49,129 bases of DNA, from the NCBI GenBank assembly GCA_016198125.1, contig JACQJG010000009.1, positions 69,104 through 118,232 of the forward strand, given 5' to 3'. A model generated the notes under the pieces. The model did not search any database and was not told the origin of the DNA. It saw only the letters and a program-made list of their open reading frames with translations. A program made the position numbers and the translations under genes. Each line of letters starts with the position of its first letter. Position 1 is the stretch's first letter. The stretch comes from Candidatus Iainarchaeum sp. GTDB lineage: Archaea; Iainarchaeota; Iainarchaeia; Iainarchaeales; VGJJ01. Below are positions 25,533 to 32,627 of this stretch, in pieces.

Positions 25533-27404
25533 ATGAATCCGCGCGTGAAAACCCTGCTGTTCCTTGTACTTGCAACTCTTGTTGCATTGGGCTTGAATGG
25601 CTTTCCATTGCCTGGATACGACCACGACTTTTTGGTTCCATTCGCGCAAAAAATTTCCAATCCTTCTTTGTACGGACAAGATCTTGTTGTCGAAGACGTT
25701 CAGCCTTATTATCCTTCACTTGTGCCCCTATTGTTTTCATTCTTTTATATGCTGGGCGTGTTGAATGAATTTCTTTTACTTGGATATGCGCTCACGTGGC
25801 TGGCTTTTGTTGCAGGCGTATACCTTCTTGCCCGGACGCTTTTTCCAGGCCAACAGGGCGTGGCGTGGCTGGCGGTTGTGCTGGCTGTTTTTTCTAAAAC
25901 CATGCTGTCTGCCCCTTACTTTGCAGACCATCTGACCAGCGGAAACCTTGTACTGCCTTTTCTTTTGGCGTCCATTGTTTTGTATTTGCGCAACAAACGT
26001 CTTCCTGCATGGGCGTTGTTGGGGATTGCATTGAACATTCATCCAGCCCACGCCTTGTATGGGACAGGCATGTACGTGGTACATGGTTTATTTGAAGCCG
26101 TAAAGAAAAAGCACGGTCCATGGGCGCTGGCAAAAGGGTTGAGCGTATTTGCAGTCCTTGGATTGCCTGTGATTTTTATTTTCCTGTCCACGCCCTCCCA
26201 GGTATTTGGAATGGAATGGATAGAGTTATTGAAAGCGCGTGCCGCGCACCATTATTTTCCACTGGAATGGGGCTTTTTGTACTGGATTCTATTCCTCCAA
26301 CCCCTTCTATTATACATAACCTGGTTTTTTGTTAACGGCCTGCACAATGAAACCCATCAAACAGTAGGCATTTTCGCGGGCGCAATTGGGGGTATGACAC
26401 TCATAGGCATTCTTGCAACCGTCCCACTGTTTACCAGTCCTTTCCTCATTCGCCTGCTCCTGCCCCAGGCCACGCGCATTCTTGTTTTGTTTGCACTCAT
26501 TTACGCGGCGCATTTCATCGCACAATGGATTGGAAAGGGATTGCGTGAAAAGACGGTTGCTTCTCTTTCAGCCATTGCGCTTGCCTTCAACTTTTTGCAT
26601 TTCCTTATCCCCTTGTGGCCGGCCATCTTGGGGTGCGCGTGCAAAAGCGCGTGGAGTGAGAAAAAACGCAGGACATTGTTCAACGTCTCTTTGATGGGTG
26701 TTGGCGTGTATGCAGTGCTTTCCCTTGGGCAAAGCGTTTTTCTTCCAGTTATTCAAAGTATAATTCCATTCATTGTTGGCACGCCTGTTAAAGGGATTTA
26801 TCTTACCCTGTTTGGGACTCCTGCCCAGGCACTTGCATGGATTGCGTTAAGTGCAATATTTTTGATTGGAACAAGAACAGCATCCCTTCCCGGAAAGATT
26901 GAACATTACCTTCCAATTACTGGCATCCTTGTTTTAGCCCTTGGAATTGTTTTAATTCCCGGGGCCGTGCTGAGCCCGGGCATTACGCCCTACAACAACA
27001 TTCACTCTCAAGAGCTTGCACGTGCCTGGGAGGACGTTCAACGCTGGGCCCAAGATGAAACGCCATTGACTGCATTGTTTGTGGTGCCGCCCCAATACAC
27101 GGGTTTTAGGCCTGGAAGCATGCGCAGTGTTTTTGCCACGCGCCTGGATGGAGCGCTGGCGGCCAACAGCCCTGCAACCTTTAATGAATGGTTTGCGCGC
27201 ATGGAATTGCTTGGGTACAAAGAAGTGCTGTTGGAACGAGAACCATTTGACGGAGCTCCTTATGCACAGCTTAAAGTAAGTGATTTTGAAGGAATAGCAG
27301 AAGCATATGGGTCTCTATACATAGTAACCCAAAAACCCCACTCGCTGGAAGCCCAACCCCTTTACGAAAATGCATTCTTTTTTGTTTATTTTATTTCCTC
27401 TTAA
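25533..27404 (+). CDS. Multi-spanning GT-C-like membrane protein, paralogue of 11752-13440
   Basis: Protein of 623 residues with about 12-13 membrane segments and a soluble C-terminal domain. The first loop (LPGYDHDFLVPFAQKISN) has acidic and aromatic residues in the place where GT-C glycosyltransferases keep catalytic acids. The tail shares LFVVPPQYTGFRPGSMRS with the corresponding part of 11752-13440. The ATG at 25533 was chosen over a GTG at 25524. It is probably translated with the Dpm-like gene before it and could transfer the sugar from a polyprenyl-phosphate carrier on the outer membrane face; that is an inference from neighbours and topology. The 3' end overlaps the next minus-strand gene by 14 bases. 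Confidence 0.68.
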   Translation: MNPRVKTLLFLVLATLVALGLNGFPLPGYDHDFLVPFAQKISNPSLYGQDLVVEDVQPYYPSLVPLLFSFFYMLGVLNEFLLLGYALTWLAFVAGVYLLARTLFPGQQGVAWLAVVLAVFSKTMLSAPYFADHLTSGNLVLPFLLASIVLYLRNKRLPAWALLGIALNIHPAHALYGTGMYVVHGLFEAVKKKHGPWALAKGLSVFAVLGLPVIFIFLSTPSQVFGMEWIELLKARAAHHYFPLEWGFLYWILFLQPLLLYITWFFVNGLHNETHQTVGIFAGAIGGMTLIGILATVPLFTSPFLIRLLLPQATRILVLFALIYAAHFIAQWIGKGLREKTVASLSAIALAFNFLHFLIPLWPAILGCACKSAWSEKKRRTLFNVSLMGVGVYAVLSLGQSVFLPVIQSIIPFIVGTPVKGIYLTLFGTPAQALAWIALSAIFLIGTRTASLPGKIEHYLPITGILVLALGIVLIPGAVLSPGITPYNNIHSQELARAWEDVQRWAQDETPLTALFVVPPQYTGFRPGSMRSVFATRLDGALAANSPATFNEWFARMELLGYKEVLLEREPFDGAPYAQLKVSDFEGIAEAYGSLYIVTQKPHSLEAQPLYENAFFFVYFISS

Positions 27405-27831
27405 TAGTGACTGTACGCCAGTAAAACGCATTCTCCAATGCCTTGTAGTAAAAAACAAGCACGCGACCTAGAGGGTCTATCAAATGCACGTGGAATGGAA
27501 CTACGTGTGCGCGCTGGACAAACATGGTGGCTTCCACAACACTATGCCCTGATAAATTCATATTCACGTTTACCTGTTGAATGATTGCATTTTGAAGGGA
27601 TTGCAGCACTGTATCCACACGCTGAACGCGTTCGAACCGCTTCCCCTGGATGAAATACAGCCCCCGCGTGTCTGCGATTTTCTGCATTTGTTCCAATTCA
27701 GGTTCTTTTAACTCTGTCATAATGTCATGCCTTGTACGCGCATTGGCATGACTCACCCACCGCTTCCATTCTTTGCGCGGACTTGGATGCTTTTTCTTCA
27801 TTTTTTTCCTTGGCATGTTTTTCCTGAGCAT
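27391..27831 (-). CDS. Hypothetical basic protein
   Basis: Protein of 146 residues that I do not recognise. The first 50 residues are very basic and probably unfolded or nucleic-acid binding (RKKMKKKHPSPRKEWKR). The rest is a mixed alpha/beta region with a conserved-looking strand run (VVPFHVHLIDPLGRVLVFYYK). There is no signal peptide, membrane segment or cysteine. A TATA-like palindrome at 27850-27866 lies about 28 bases before the ATG at 27831, so that start is preferred over ATG 27816. It is divergent from the broken YdeI-like gene and converges on the membrane protein gene. Confidence 0.55.
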   Translation of the reverse strand: MLRKNMPRKKMKKKHPSPRKEWKRWVSHANARTRHDIMTELKEPELEQMQKIADTRGLYFIQGKRFERVQRVDTVLQSLQNAIIQQVNVNMNLSGHSVVEATMFVQRAHVVPFHVHLIDPLGRVLVFYYKALENAFYWRTVTIKRK

Positions 27832-27849
27832 GTGCTTTGTTGGAAGGCA

Positions 27850-27866
27850 AAAATTTATTTAAATAA
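27850..27866. promoter_or_regulatory. Shared bidirectional TATA element
   Basis: AAATTTATTTAAATAA (27851-27866) is nearly self-complementary. Its centre lies about 26-28 bases from the ATG at 27831 on the minus strand and about 26 bases from the ATG at 27886 on the plus strand, so one element appears to serve both divergent genes as a leaderless promoter. Confidence 0.5.
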
Positions 27867-27885
27867 GATGGAGAAACAACTCCCC

Positions 27886-28168
27886 ATGAGGCCATTCACT
27901 GCCGCTGTTTTCAAGCTTGGCATTAATCCCTGGGGGCCGTGTAAGAATATCACTTGCGTTTGACTCTAAACCGCGAACGGTTCCCATGCCCCCCGCACTT
28001 GCACGGGCCTTGTCCCGAAATGCCAGGGTAAAAAGGGCTTTTGAAGGTCTTGCGCCTTCCCGCCAAAAAGAAATCCTGCAGTACCTTTACGCTCTTAAAA
28101 CCCAGGAATCGCTTGAACGCAATGTCAAAAAAGTAATCCGATATATTGAACGAATCTTAAGAAAGTAA
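27886..28168 (+). pseudogene. Broken YdeI/OmdA-like (DUF1905 plus OmdA) gene
   Basis: From ATG 27886 the frame reads MRPFTAAVFKLGINPW, which is the start of the DUF1905-type domain, but stops at a TGA at 27963. In the minus-one frame, from about 27927, the sequence GGRVRISLAFDSKPRTVPMPPALARAL and then SRQKEILQYLYALKTQES is the end of that domain plus the whole OmdA domain of bacteriocin-protection YdeI-like proteins. About 50 residues of the middle of DUF1905, by memory of the family, are absent at the junction near 27930, which sits in a GGGGG run. I infer a deletion with frameshift. Alternatively a TTG at 27917 could restart translation of an 83-residue OmdA-only protein. Confidence 0.6.
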
Positions 28169-29020
28169 AGCCAAACCTACAAAGCCAACTATGATTAAGA
28201 GCATCCCCGCATATTGGTATAAGTGCAAGCGCTCCTTTAGAAACATGTGGGCAAGTATCACTGCAACCAATGGAGCAGCTGAAGTCACAGCAGAAACAAT
28301 GGAAACCAGCCCAACAGAAAGACCTGCATTAAAGCTCAGAAAACCAAGCACGTCTAAAAAGCCCACTATTACAAGCAAGAAGAAAAGTGAATCCGTTTTT
28401 CCTTTTTTAATTGGCTCGGATGGAATCAAAAACAAAAATGCAAGCGTTACCATGCGTGTAAATACCACGGTGTAAAACACCCCCATGGCATCCACTACGA
28501 ATTTGGCTAAAACCCCATACACTCCAAAACTGACCATGGCCAGCAATGCCAGCGCTGCCCCTGACTCCAGTCTTTTTGAAAAGGCAGTTACCACCTCTTT
28601 CCAGTTCAATGATACCAAGAACACGCCCAAAAATATGGTAAGTGACAAAACAATTTGTGTGAATGTAATTTTTTCGGATAAAACAATCAATGCAAGAACA
28701 AAGGTAACAATTCCCCAACTCGAAGCAATCGGAGAAACCACTGAAACCCTTCCTTGTCCCAAGGCCTTGTAGAAGGATCCCCACCCCACGGCTCCTGCAA
28801 ATCCAGCCAAAAGCCCGAAAACCAATCCATTCATGAACGTTGTTGGAATACTTACAAAAAAAATGGAGTAAGCAAATACTGCAAAGGTTCCAATGAAAAG
28901 CGTTCGTTTGAGCGCCCGGATCGGACCATAATCTTCAACTACATTCTTGGCTAGAAAATCCGCAAGCCCATAACTTGCCATGGCCCCAAACCCAAACACT
29001 ACTTCAATTGGGATAAACAT
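28157..29020 (-). CDS. EamA-type drug/metabolite transporter
   Basis: Integral membrane protein of 287 residues with ten hydrophobic segments in two similar halves, typical of the DMT superfamily EamA group. Landmarks are AVGWGSFYKALGQGRVSVVSPIASSWGIVTF in the first half (the usual ALxxxxxSxVSPI pattern) and NAGLSVGLVSIVSAVTSAAPLVAVILAHMFLKERL in the second half, where xxxxPxxxxxxxxxxLxErl is the family signature. Substrates of the family include amino acids, nucleotides and drugs; this one cannot be assigned. It starts in the stop codon of the C39-like gene (TAATG), so the two are probably co-translated, and it converges with the broken YdeI-like gene. Confidence 0.87.
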   Translation of the reverse strand: MFIPIEVVFGFGAMASYGLADFLAKNVVEDYGPIRALKRTLFIGTFAVFAYSIFFVSIPTTFMNGLVFGLLAGFAGAVGWGSFYKALGQGRVSVVSPIASSWGIVTFVLALIVLSEKITFTQIVLSLTIFLGVFLVSLNWKEVVTAFSKRLESGAALALLAMVSFGVYGVLAKFVVDAMGVFYTVVFTRMVTLAFLFLIPSEPIKKGKTDSLFFLLVIVGFLDVLGFLSFNAGLSVGLVSIVSAVTSAAPLVAVILAHMFLKERLHLYQYAGMLLIIVGFVGLALLS

Positions 29021-29664
29021 TAACGTGCCTTCTCTTTTTCATACGTACAAAGCTCTGGGTTGCTAACGGCTTCCAGCCAAGCTTTGATGAACAACGCTTT
29101 AGGCACGTTGCGCTTGATATGCCTTTCCATCGGACGAACACGCGGGTCATGAACAACAACGTTATCCATTTGCACATCCAGCACCACCAGACGATGAAGC
29201 TCAAAACCTTTAACTTCATCTAGTGTGTGCGAATCCACAAGCACTTCACACACCGCGCCTCTTTCAAAGGCTTTTTGAAGGTCGGTAAATGTTGGACGCT
29301 GCCAATGAAAGTGAAAGTTAGGATGCGAAAAAACCTCGCGTATGCATTCTGCGTACGCACTAAGATTCTTAGTGTTCTCAGCATAATACTTGAACTCCTT
29401 TTCTGAAACACTTTTTCGAAGGCCCGCAACCCCCTGCACGGCCCATGCTGTATAGTCTATTGAGCTGAATTCGTTTATTTTAACGCCTTTATCAAGAATC
29501 CACTTCCAAAAAGGAAATGGCCACACCACATATTTTGGTTCAGCCTCTGCGATTTGGGCAATTTCTTTTTTGTGTACATCTGGGAAAAAATATTTGGCCA
29601 CCATGGAATAGCATGCCAGTGCACACCCATTAGGGGCAGAATTTACATAAGGAATATTCAACAT
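29020..29664 (-). CDS. C39-like papain-fold peptidase
   Basis: Protein of 214 residues. NIPYVNSAPNGCALACYSM at the start is the signature of the C39-like peptidase 2 family, with the catalytic Cys in NGCALAC preceded by the oxyanion-hole region. A later FELHRLVVLDVQ, with VVHDP following, gives the catalytic His and Asp. There is no signal peptide or fused transporter, so it is a free cytoplasmic protein or acts by an unknown route. Its ATG lies 13 bases after the end of the tRNA-Gln gene on the same strand. C39 enzymes cleave double-glycine leader peptides, but no such peptide gene was seen nearby. Confidence 0.72.
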   Translation of the reverse strand: MLNIPYVNSAPNGCALACYSMVAKYFFPDVHKKEIAQIAEAEPKYVVWPFPFWKWILDKGVKINEFSSIDYTAWAVQGVAGLRKSVSEKEFKYYAENTKNLSAYAECIREVFSHPNFHFHWQRPTFTDLQKAFERGAVCEVLVDSHTLDEVKGFELHRLVVLDVQMDNVVVHDPRVRPMERHIKRNVPKALFIKAWLEAVSNPELCTYEKEKAR

Positions 29665-29677
29665 ATTGAAAATCCAA

Positions 29678-29750
29678 TAGCCCCGGGGAGAGTCGAACTC
29701 CCGTCTTCAGCTCCAGAGGCTGACATCCGTGACCACTAGACGACGGGGCT
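29678..29750 (-). tRNA. tRNA-Gln (CUG anticodon)
   Basis: The minus strand folds as a full tRNA of 73 bases: acceptor arms AGCCCCG and CGGGGCT, discriminator A, D-arm GTCT/GGAT, anticodon stem TCAGC/GCTGA with loop CTCTGGA, and T-arm GGGAG/CTCCC with loop TTCGACT. The anticodon is CTG, reading the glutamine codon CAG. There is no intron and no encoded CCA. A TATA-like CTAAAAG lies about 24 bases before the 5' end, inside the endonuclease gene. The 5' 15 bases of the tRNA overlap the end of that gene. Confidence 0.95.
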
Positions 29751-30674
29751 ATATTTAGCCAATTTTTCCGCTTTTAGCGGGTGCCTGAACCCTATACGCT
29801 GGGCAAAGTTTATAACGCTACTTTTACGCCGTATTGCTATGGAATACAACGGAAGATATTTTTCGGCTTTAAGCCATACCGCCTTGCTGTGGACAATATT
29901 GCGGGTATTTAGAAGGCTACTTACTTGGTCAATAATCCTTTTACTCGTGGATGCATATTGGACGTAGCCTCTCTTTGTTATCGTCCCATCCGTGTCAAAT
30001 AAGCCCTGCAATACTGCTGCTTGTAATTTATCGTTTTTTGAGTTTAAAATTATTTTTGGAATCATTATTTTACTGGCCTTGTATCCATTGTGCATTTCGA
30101 AGAAAGAACGCAGATACCAGTGCAATGGTTTTGAACAAAAATAGGAAACAAAATGGTTCTTGTTTTTAGGCCTACATATTTTTGGTTTAATTGAGAATTC
30201 ATTTTCAACAATTTGATTAAAAATACTCATGTGTCCCTCATTATCAAAGTACGTCAATATCCCCCAATTGCCTTTATCGTTTGAATTTTCTCCGGCTAAA
30301 CTTCCATCACCCAAGATCGCCCCGATTAAATAAGCCATATCTTCCGATATATTGCTTTGAAATAGAATTTTATGCGGAGAATATACACAGCTTAACGTCA
30401 AACTTTTGGCATTAATTTTAGCTTTAACCTGCTGCTGAAATTCCATTTCAAAAAAGTCAATTATTTTTTCCAACTGCTTAAGCGGAATAGGTGCTCTTCC
30501 CATTACCCATTCAGCAAAACGAGATTTGTAGCTAACCCCCAATTCTTTCGCTGCCTTGACTCTCCCACCCAAAATTCCCGCCATTTCGTCTAATTCGTCT
30601 TTAACCCCATGCACATAAATCTCATTCTTCAGCCAATCCGATTTCACGTCAAAAATGGATAGTTTTTCAGCCAT
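29736..30674 (-). CDS. LAGLIDADG homing-endonuclease-like protein with N-terminal HTH
   Basis: Protein of 312 residues. Two LAGLIDADG motifs, LIGAILGDGSL (116-126) and LQGLFDTDGTI (222-232), each carry the metal-binding aspartate, so it should fold as a single-chain endonuclease. Residues 32-75 (AAKELGVSYKSRFAEWVMG) look like a helix-turn-helix, which would help target a DNA site. It is free-standing: there is no host intron or intein. Its last codons and its TAG stop are formed by the 5' end of the tRNA-Gln gene. The gene is clearly AT-richer than its neighbours, a sign of transfer. The target site and activity are unknown; a role as a regulator is also possible. Confidence 0.82.
   Translation of the reverse strand: MAEKLSIFDVKSDWLKNEIYVHGVKDELDEMAGILGGRVKAAKELGVSYKSRFAEWVMGRAPIPLKQLEKIIDFFEMEFQQQVKAKINAKSLTLSCVYSPHKILFQSNISEDMAYLIGAILGDGSLAGENSNDKGNWGILTYFDNEGHMSIFNQIVENEFSIKPKICRPKNKNHFVSYFCSKPLHWYLRSFFEMHNGYKASKIMIPKIILNSKNDKLQAAVLQGLFDTDGTITKRGYVQYASTSKRIIDQVSSLLNTRNIVHSKAVWLKAEKYLPLYSIAIRRKSSVINFAQRIGFRHPLKAEKLAKYSPVV
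29768..29780. repeat. Perfect 13-base inverted repeat upstream of tRNA-Gln
   Basis: CCGCTTTTAGCGG is self-complementary except for the middle base. It overlaps the TATA-like element of the tRNA gene, centred about 24 bases before it, and lies inside the end of the endonuclease gene. It could be a protein-binding or cleavage site. Confidence 0.35.
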
Positions 30675-30739
30675 ATGCTGATTTCGTTTTTGACTTTAAT
30701 AGACTTGTCCAAGCCTCATTGCCGGTGATCTTGGAAAAG

Positions 30740-31111
30740 TCAGTCAATGTCAAACCCAATCAGCAGAGTGGCTTCCAAGGGTTTTACAACCATTTTCTCG
30801 CACAGGTATTCGTGCGCGTGTTCGCTGGGAGAAGAGCTTACCACGTTTTTTGCAGGAACTTCCGGAAAGGAAACCGGGGGAAAGTAGGCTTCTCCAGCCT
30901 TTTGTTTGACGATGACTTGGGTGGGTTCGCGGAAGGTTTCATCGTGCGTGCAGCACACCACGTACTGCCTTTTCAGCGCTTCATGCACGCCTGCATTCAA
31001 GGGAGGTTCCATGCGCTCAACCTGTTTTTTGTCTTCCTCGGTTAAAACGTAAAAAGAGTTAAGGCCTTGGACTTGGGAGAGGGCGTGAATAACATGTTTA
31101 ATGCGGTTCAT
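30740..31111 (-). CDS. Hypothetical protein
   Basis: Protein of 123 residues that I do not recognise. It is soluble and mixed in charge. MNRIKHVIHALSQVQGLNS suggests a first helix; the middle (ALKRQYVVCCTHDETFREPTQVIVKQ) has a pair of adjacent cysteines followed by a Thr-His-Asp triad, though nothing indicates catalysis. Minus-strand GAGGAG lies 7-12 bases before the ATG, an unusually clear Shine-Dalgarno-like sequence in this window, and its spacing of 14 bases from the prenyltransferase gene suggests translation from a shared transcript. The homing-endonuclease-like gene lies downstream. Confidence 0.6.
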   Translation of the reverse strand: MNRIKHVIHALSQVQGLNSFYVLTEEDKKQVERMEPPLNAGVHEALKRQYVVCCTHDETFREPTQVIVKQKAGEAYFPPVSFPEVPAKNVVSSSPSEHAHEYLCEKMVVKPLEATLLIGFDID

Positions 31112-31125
31112 GCGTTCTCCTCATT

Positions 31126-31830
31126 TCATTTTCCAAAACGCCGTGCACGGTCTTCAAATTCCGCAATGGCATTTGTGAGGTCTTCCCTGGAGAACTCCGG
31201 CCAGTACTTGGGGCAAAAGTACAATTCAGAGTACACGCTTTGGTAGGCCAAGAACCCTGAAAGGCGTTGCGTGCCAGACGTTCGAATGATCATGTCCGGG
31301 TCTGCAAGCGGGCTGTACAAGTAGTTTTTGAACGATTCTTCGTTTAAAGATTCAATGTCCACTTTGTTTTCTTTTGCTTCGCGGGCAAGGCGCTTGGCCG
31401 CGTCAAGGATTTCCGTGCGCCCATTGTAGGCCAATGCCAGGTGAATGGTGCGTTGTGCGTTGTTTTCCGTTTCTTTTTGCGCGCGCTCCATTTTCTCGCG
31501 CAGGGGTTTTGGAAATGCATTCAAGCGGCCCATGAATTTTAACGCAATGCCGTTTCTTTCAAAAAAATCCGTTGTGAATACTTTTTCCAGTTCTTTGTCA
31601 AAGATTTTGAATAGCACGTTCAACTCTTCTTTGGACCGTTGGAGGTTTTCCAAGGAAAGCGTGTAAAACGTTCCCGTGGCTATTCCTGGGTAAGAGGAAA
31701 TCCACTCCACGACCTCCCACGCCTTTTGCGTTCCAAGCGCATAGGCCTGGGCCAGGGGCATGTTCATTTTTTGGGCAAACCTGCGGTTTCCGTCAGGAAT
31801 GAATGCAATGGATTCCAACAAGGGGCTCAC
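31126..31830 (-). CDS. uppS: Cis-prenyltransferase (polyprenyl diphosphate synthase)
   Basis: Enzyme of 234 residues that lengthens isoprenoid diphosphates with cis bonds to make the lipid carrier for glycans. IAFIPDGNRRFAQK (8-21) is the substrate-binding P-loop with the catalytic Asp-Gly-Asn-Arg-Arg; the usual His two residues before is Ser7, so the very start is slightly unusual. LALAYNGRTEILDA, DPDMIIRTSGTQRLSGFL and YSELYFCPKYWPEF are further family signatures. The start is a GTG, with a TATA-like CTTTTAAAG about 30 bases upstream at 31855-31864. The product would feed the Dpm-like and glycan genes in this window. Confidence 0.9.
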   Translation of the reverse strand: MSPLLESIAFIPDGNRRFAQKMNMPLAQAYALGTQKAWEVVEWISSYPGIATGTFYTLSLENLQRSKEELNVLFKIFDKELEKVFTTDFFERNGIALKFMGRLNAFPKPLREKMERAQKETENNAQRTIHLALAYNGRTEILDAAKRLAREAKENKVDIESLNEESFKNYLYSPLADPDMIIRTSGTQRLSGFLAYQSVYSELYFCPKYWPEFSREDLTNAIAEFEDRARRFGK

Positions 31831-31894
31831 CGGAAAGTATTACGCGAATGAACGCTTTAAAAGCTTTCACTCAAATCAAGTGGGTCAAAGGCCA

Positions 31895-31903
31895 TTTTTA
31901 AGG
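31895..31903 (+). promoter_or_regulatory. TATA-like element for the coiled-coil gene
   Basis: TTTTTAAGG is centred about 23 bases before the ATG at 31922, supporting that start codon and a leaderless transcript for the genes that follow. Confidence 0.4.
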
Positions 31904-31921
31904 CCTTGGTACAAACCTTGA

Positions 31922-32191
31922 ATGCATGAAACCCCCCATAAGCATTTTAAGGCGAAAAAGCTTCTTGAATGGAGTCCCATGAAGCCCCACAAGAAATCCT
32001 CGGATTGGCTGGTTAATGAGTTGCGCCAGCGCATGAAAGAAGTGGAAAAGCTTCGCAAGGAACTGCGCGTGAAAACCTTTACGGGCTTGAGCCCGCATCA
32101 GACCAGGGCCTTGGTGGAAGAAATTGATGTGCCGGCCCTTGAACTCATCAAAGACGAGCCGCGCAAGCCCAAAAAGCACGTTGACAATTAA
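31922..32191 (+). CDS. Small coiled-coil hypothetical protein
   Basis: Protein of 89 residues that I do not recognise. The middle (WLVNELRQRMKEVEKLRKEL) is a strongly charged helix with heptad-like spacing, a likely coiled coil. The rest is basic. There is no signal peptide or cysteine. The ATG at 31922 is supported by the TATA-like element; an in-frame ATG at 31979 is an alternative. A minus-strand reading frame covers much of the same stretch (31898-32179), but the plus frame has better protein-like composition. The next gene follows after 11 bases. Confidence 0.5.
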   Translation: MHETPHKHFKAKKLLEWSPMKPHKKSSDWLVNELRQRMKEVEKLRKELRVKTFTGLSPHQTRALVEEIDVPALELIKDEPRKPKKHVDN

Positions 32192-32202
32192 AGGTTTTGC
32201 GC

Positions 32203-32613
32203 ATGCTGTTCAATGCCACGCAGCACAAAATTGTTTTGAAACGCGTGCGCATCGCGCAAACGTTTTGGCAAAAATTCAAAGGCCTTATGGGAGAACAAAG
32301 GGAACGGTTTGATTACGCGCTCGTATTCGTGCTTGGACGCGAATCGCGCGCAGGAGCAAGCATTCACATGCTGTTCGTGCAGTTTCCTATTGATGTTGCA
32401 TTCCTAAATGCAAAAAAGCAAGTGGTAGACCTTGTTGAAAATTTGCAGCCTTGGACGCTTAATTGCACGCCCAAAAAGCCCGCGGCCTTTGTGGTTGAAC
32501 TGCCTGCGGGCACCATTGAAGAAAAGGGGCTGAAAAAAGGGGATGCAGTTGAATGGAAGCGCACAAGCGGGACACGCGTATGCAAATGTTTTTTATTTCT
32601 TTCCCAAGTATAA
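32203..32613 (+). CDS. DUF192 family protein
   Basis: Protein of 136 residues of the DUF192 family. FWQKFKGLMGEQRE gives the GLM signature; ASIHMLFVQFPIDVAFLNAKKQVVDLVENLQPWT (about 62-95) is the conserved central block (I-H-x-x-F-x-x-x-P-I-D-V-x-F-x-x) and FVVELPAGTIEEKGLKKGD is the end block. The family has no known reaction; it is common in archaea, sometimes at the surface. It has no signal peptide. ATG 32203 was preferred to TTG 32197. Its end lies 14 bases before the propeller gene start. Confidence 0.85.
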   Translation: MLFNATQHKIVLKRVRIAQTFWQKFKGLMGEQRERFDYALVFVLGRESRAGASIHMLFVQFPIDVAFLNAKKQVVDLVENLQPWTLNCTPKKPAAFVVELPAGTIEEKGLKKGDAVEWKRTSGTRVCKCFLFLSQV

Positions 32614-32627
32614 TTTACCAGTTCTAT

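Noticed and set aside
30075-30169. Intron or intein host for the LAGLIDADG protein
   Set aside because: No split host gene or splice motifs (N-terminal Cys/Ser, C-terminal HN) were seen around the protein; it is free-standing.
29651-30740. Integrative element with attachment site at the tRNA-Gln
   Set aside because: By eye I found no second copy of the tRNA end nearby and no integrase. The endonuclease-like gene lies on the 5' side, not the 3' side used by integrases.
31898-32179. Minus-strand frame of 93 codons covering the coiled-coil gene
   Set aside because: The plus-strand frame has a TATA-like element at the correct spacing and a helical composition; the minus frame has neither and is rich in Phe and His typical of shadow frames.
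32553-32627. Longer N-terminus for the propeller protein or a fusion with DUF192
   Set aside because: The extra 25 residues have no conserved look and overlap the DUF192 gene; the signal anchor begins directly after the ATG at 32628.
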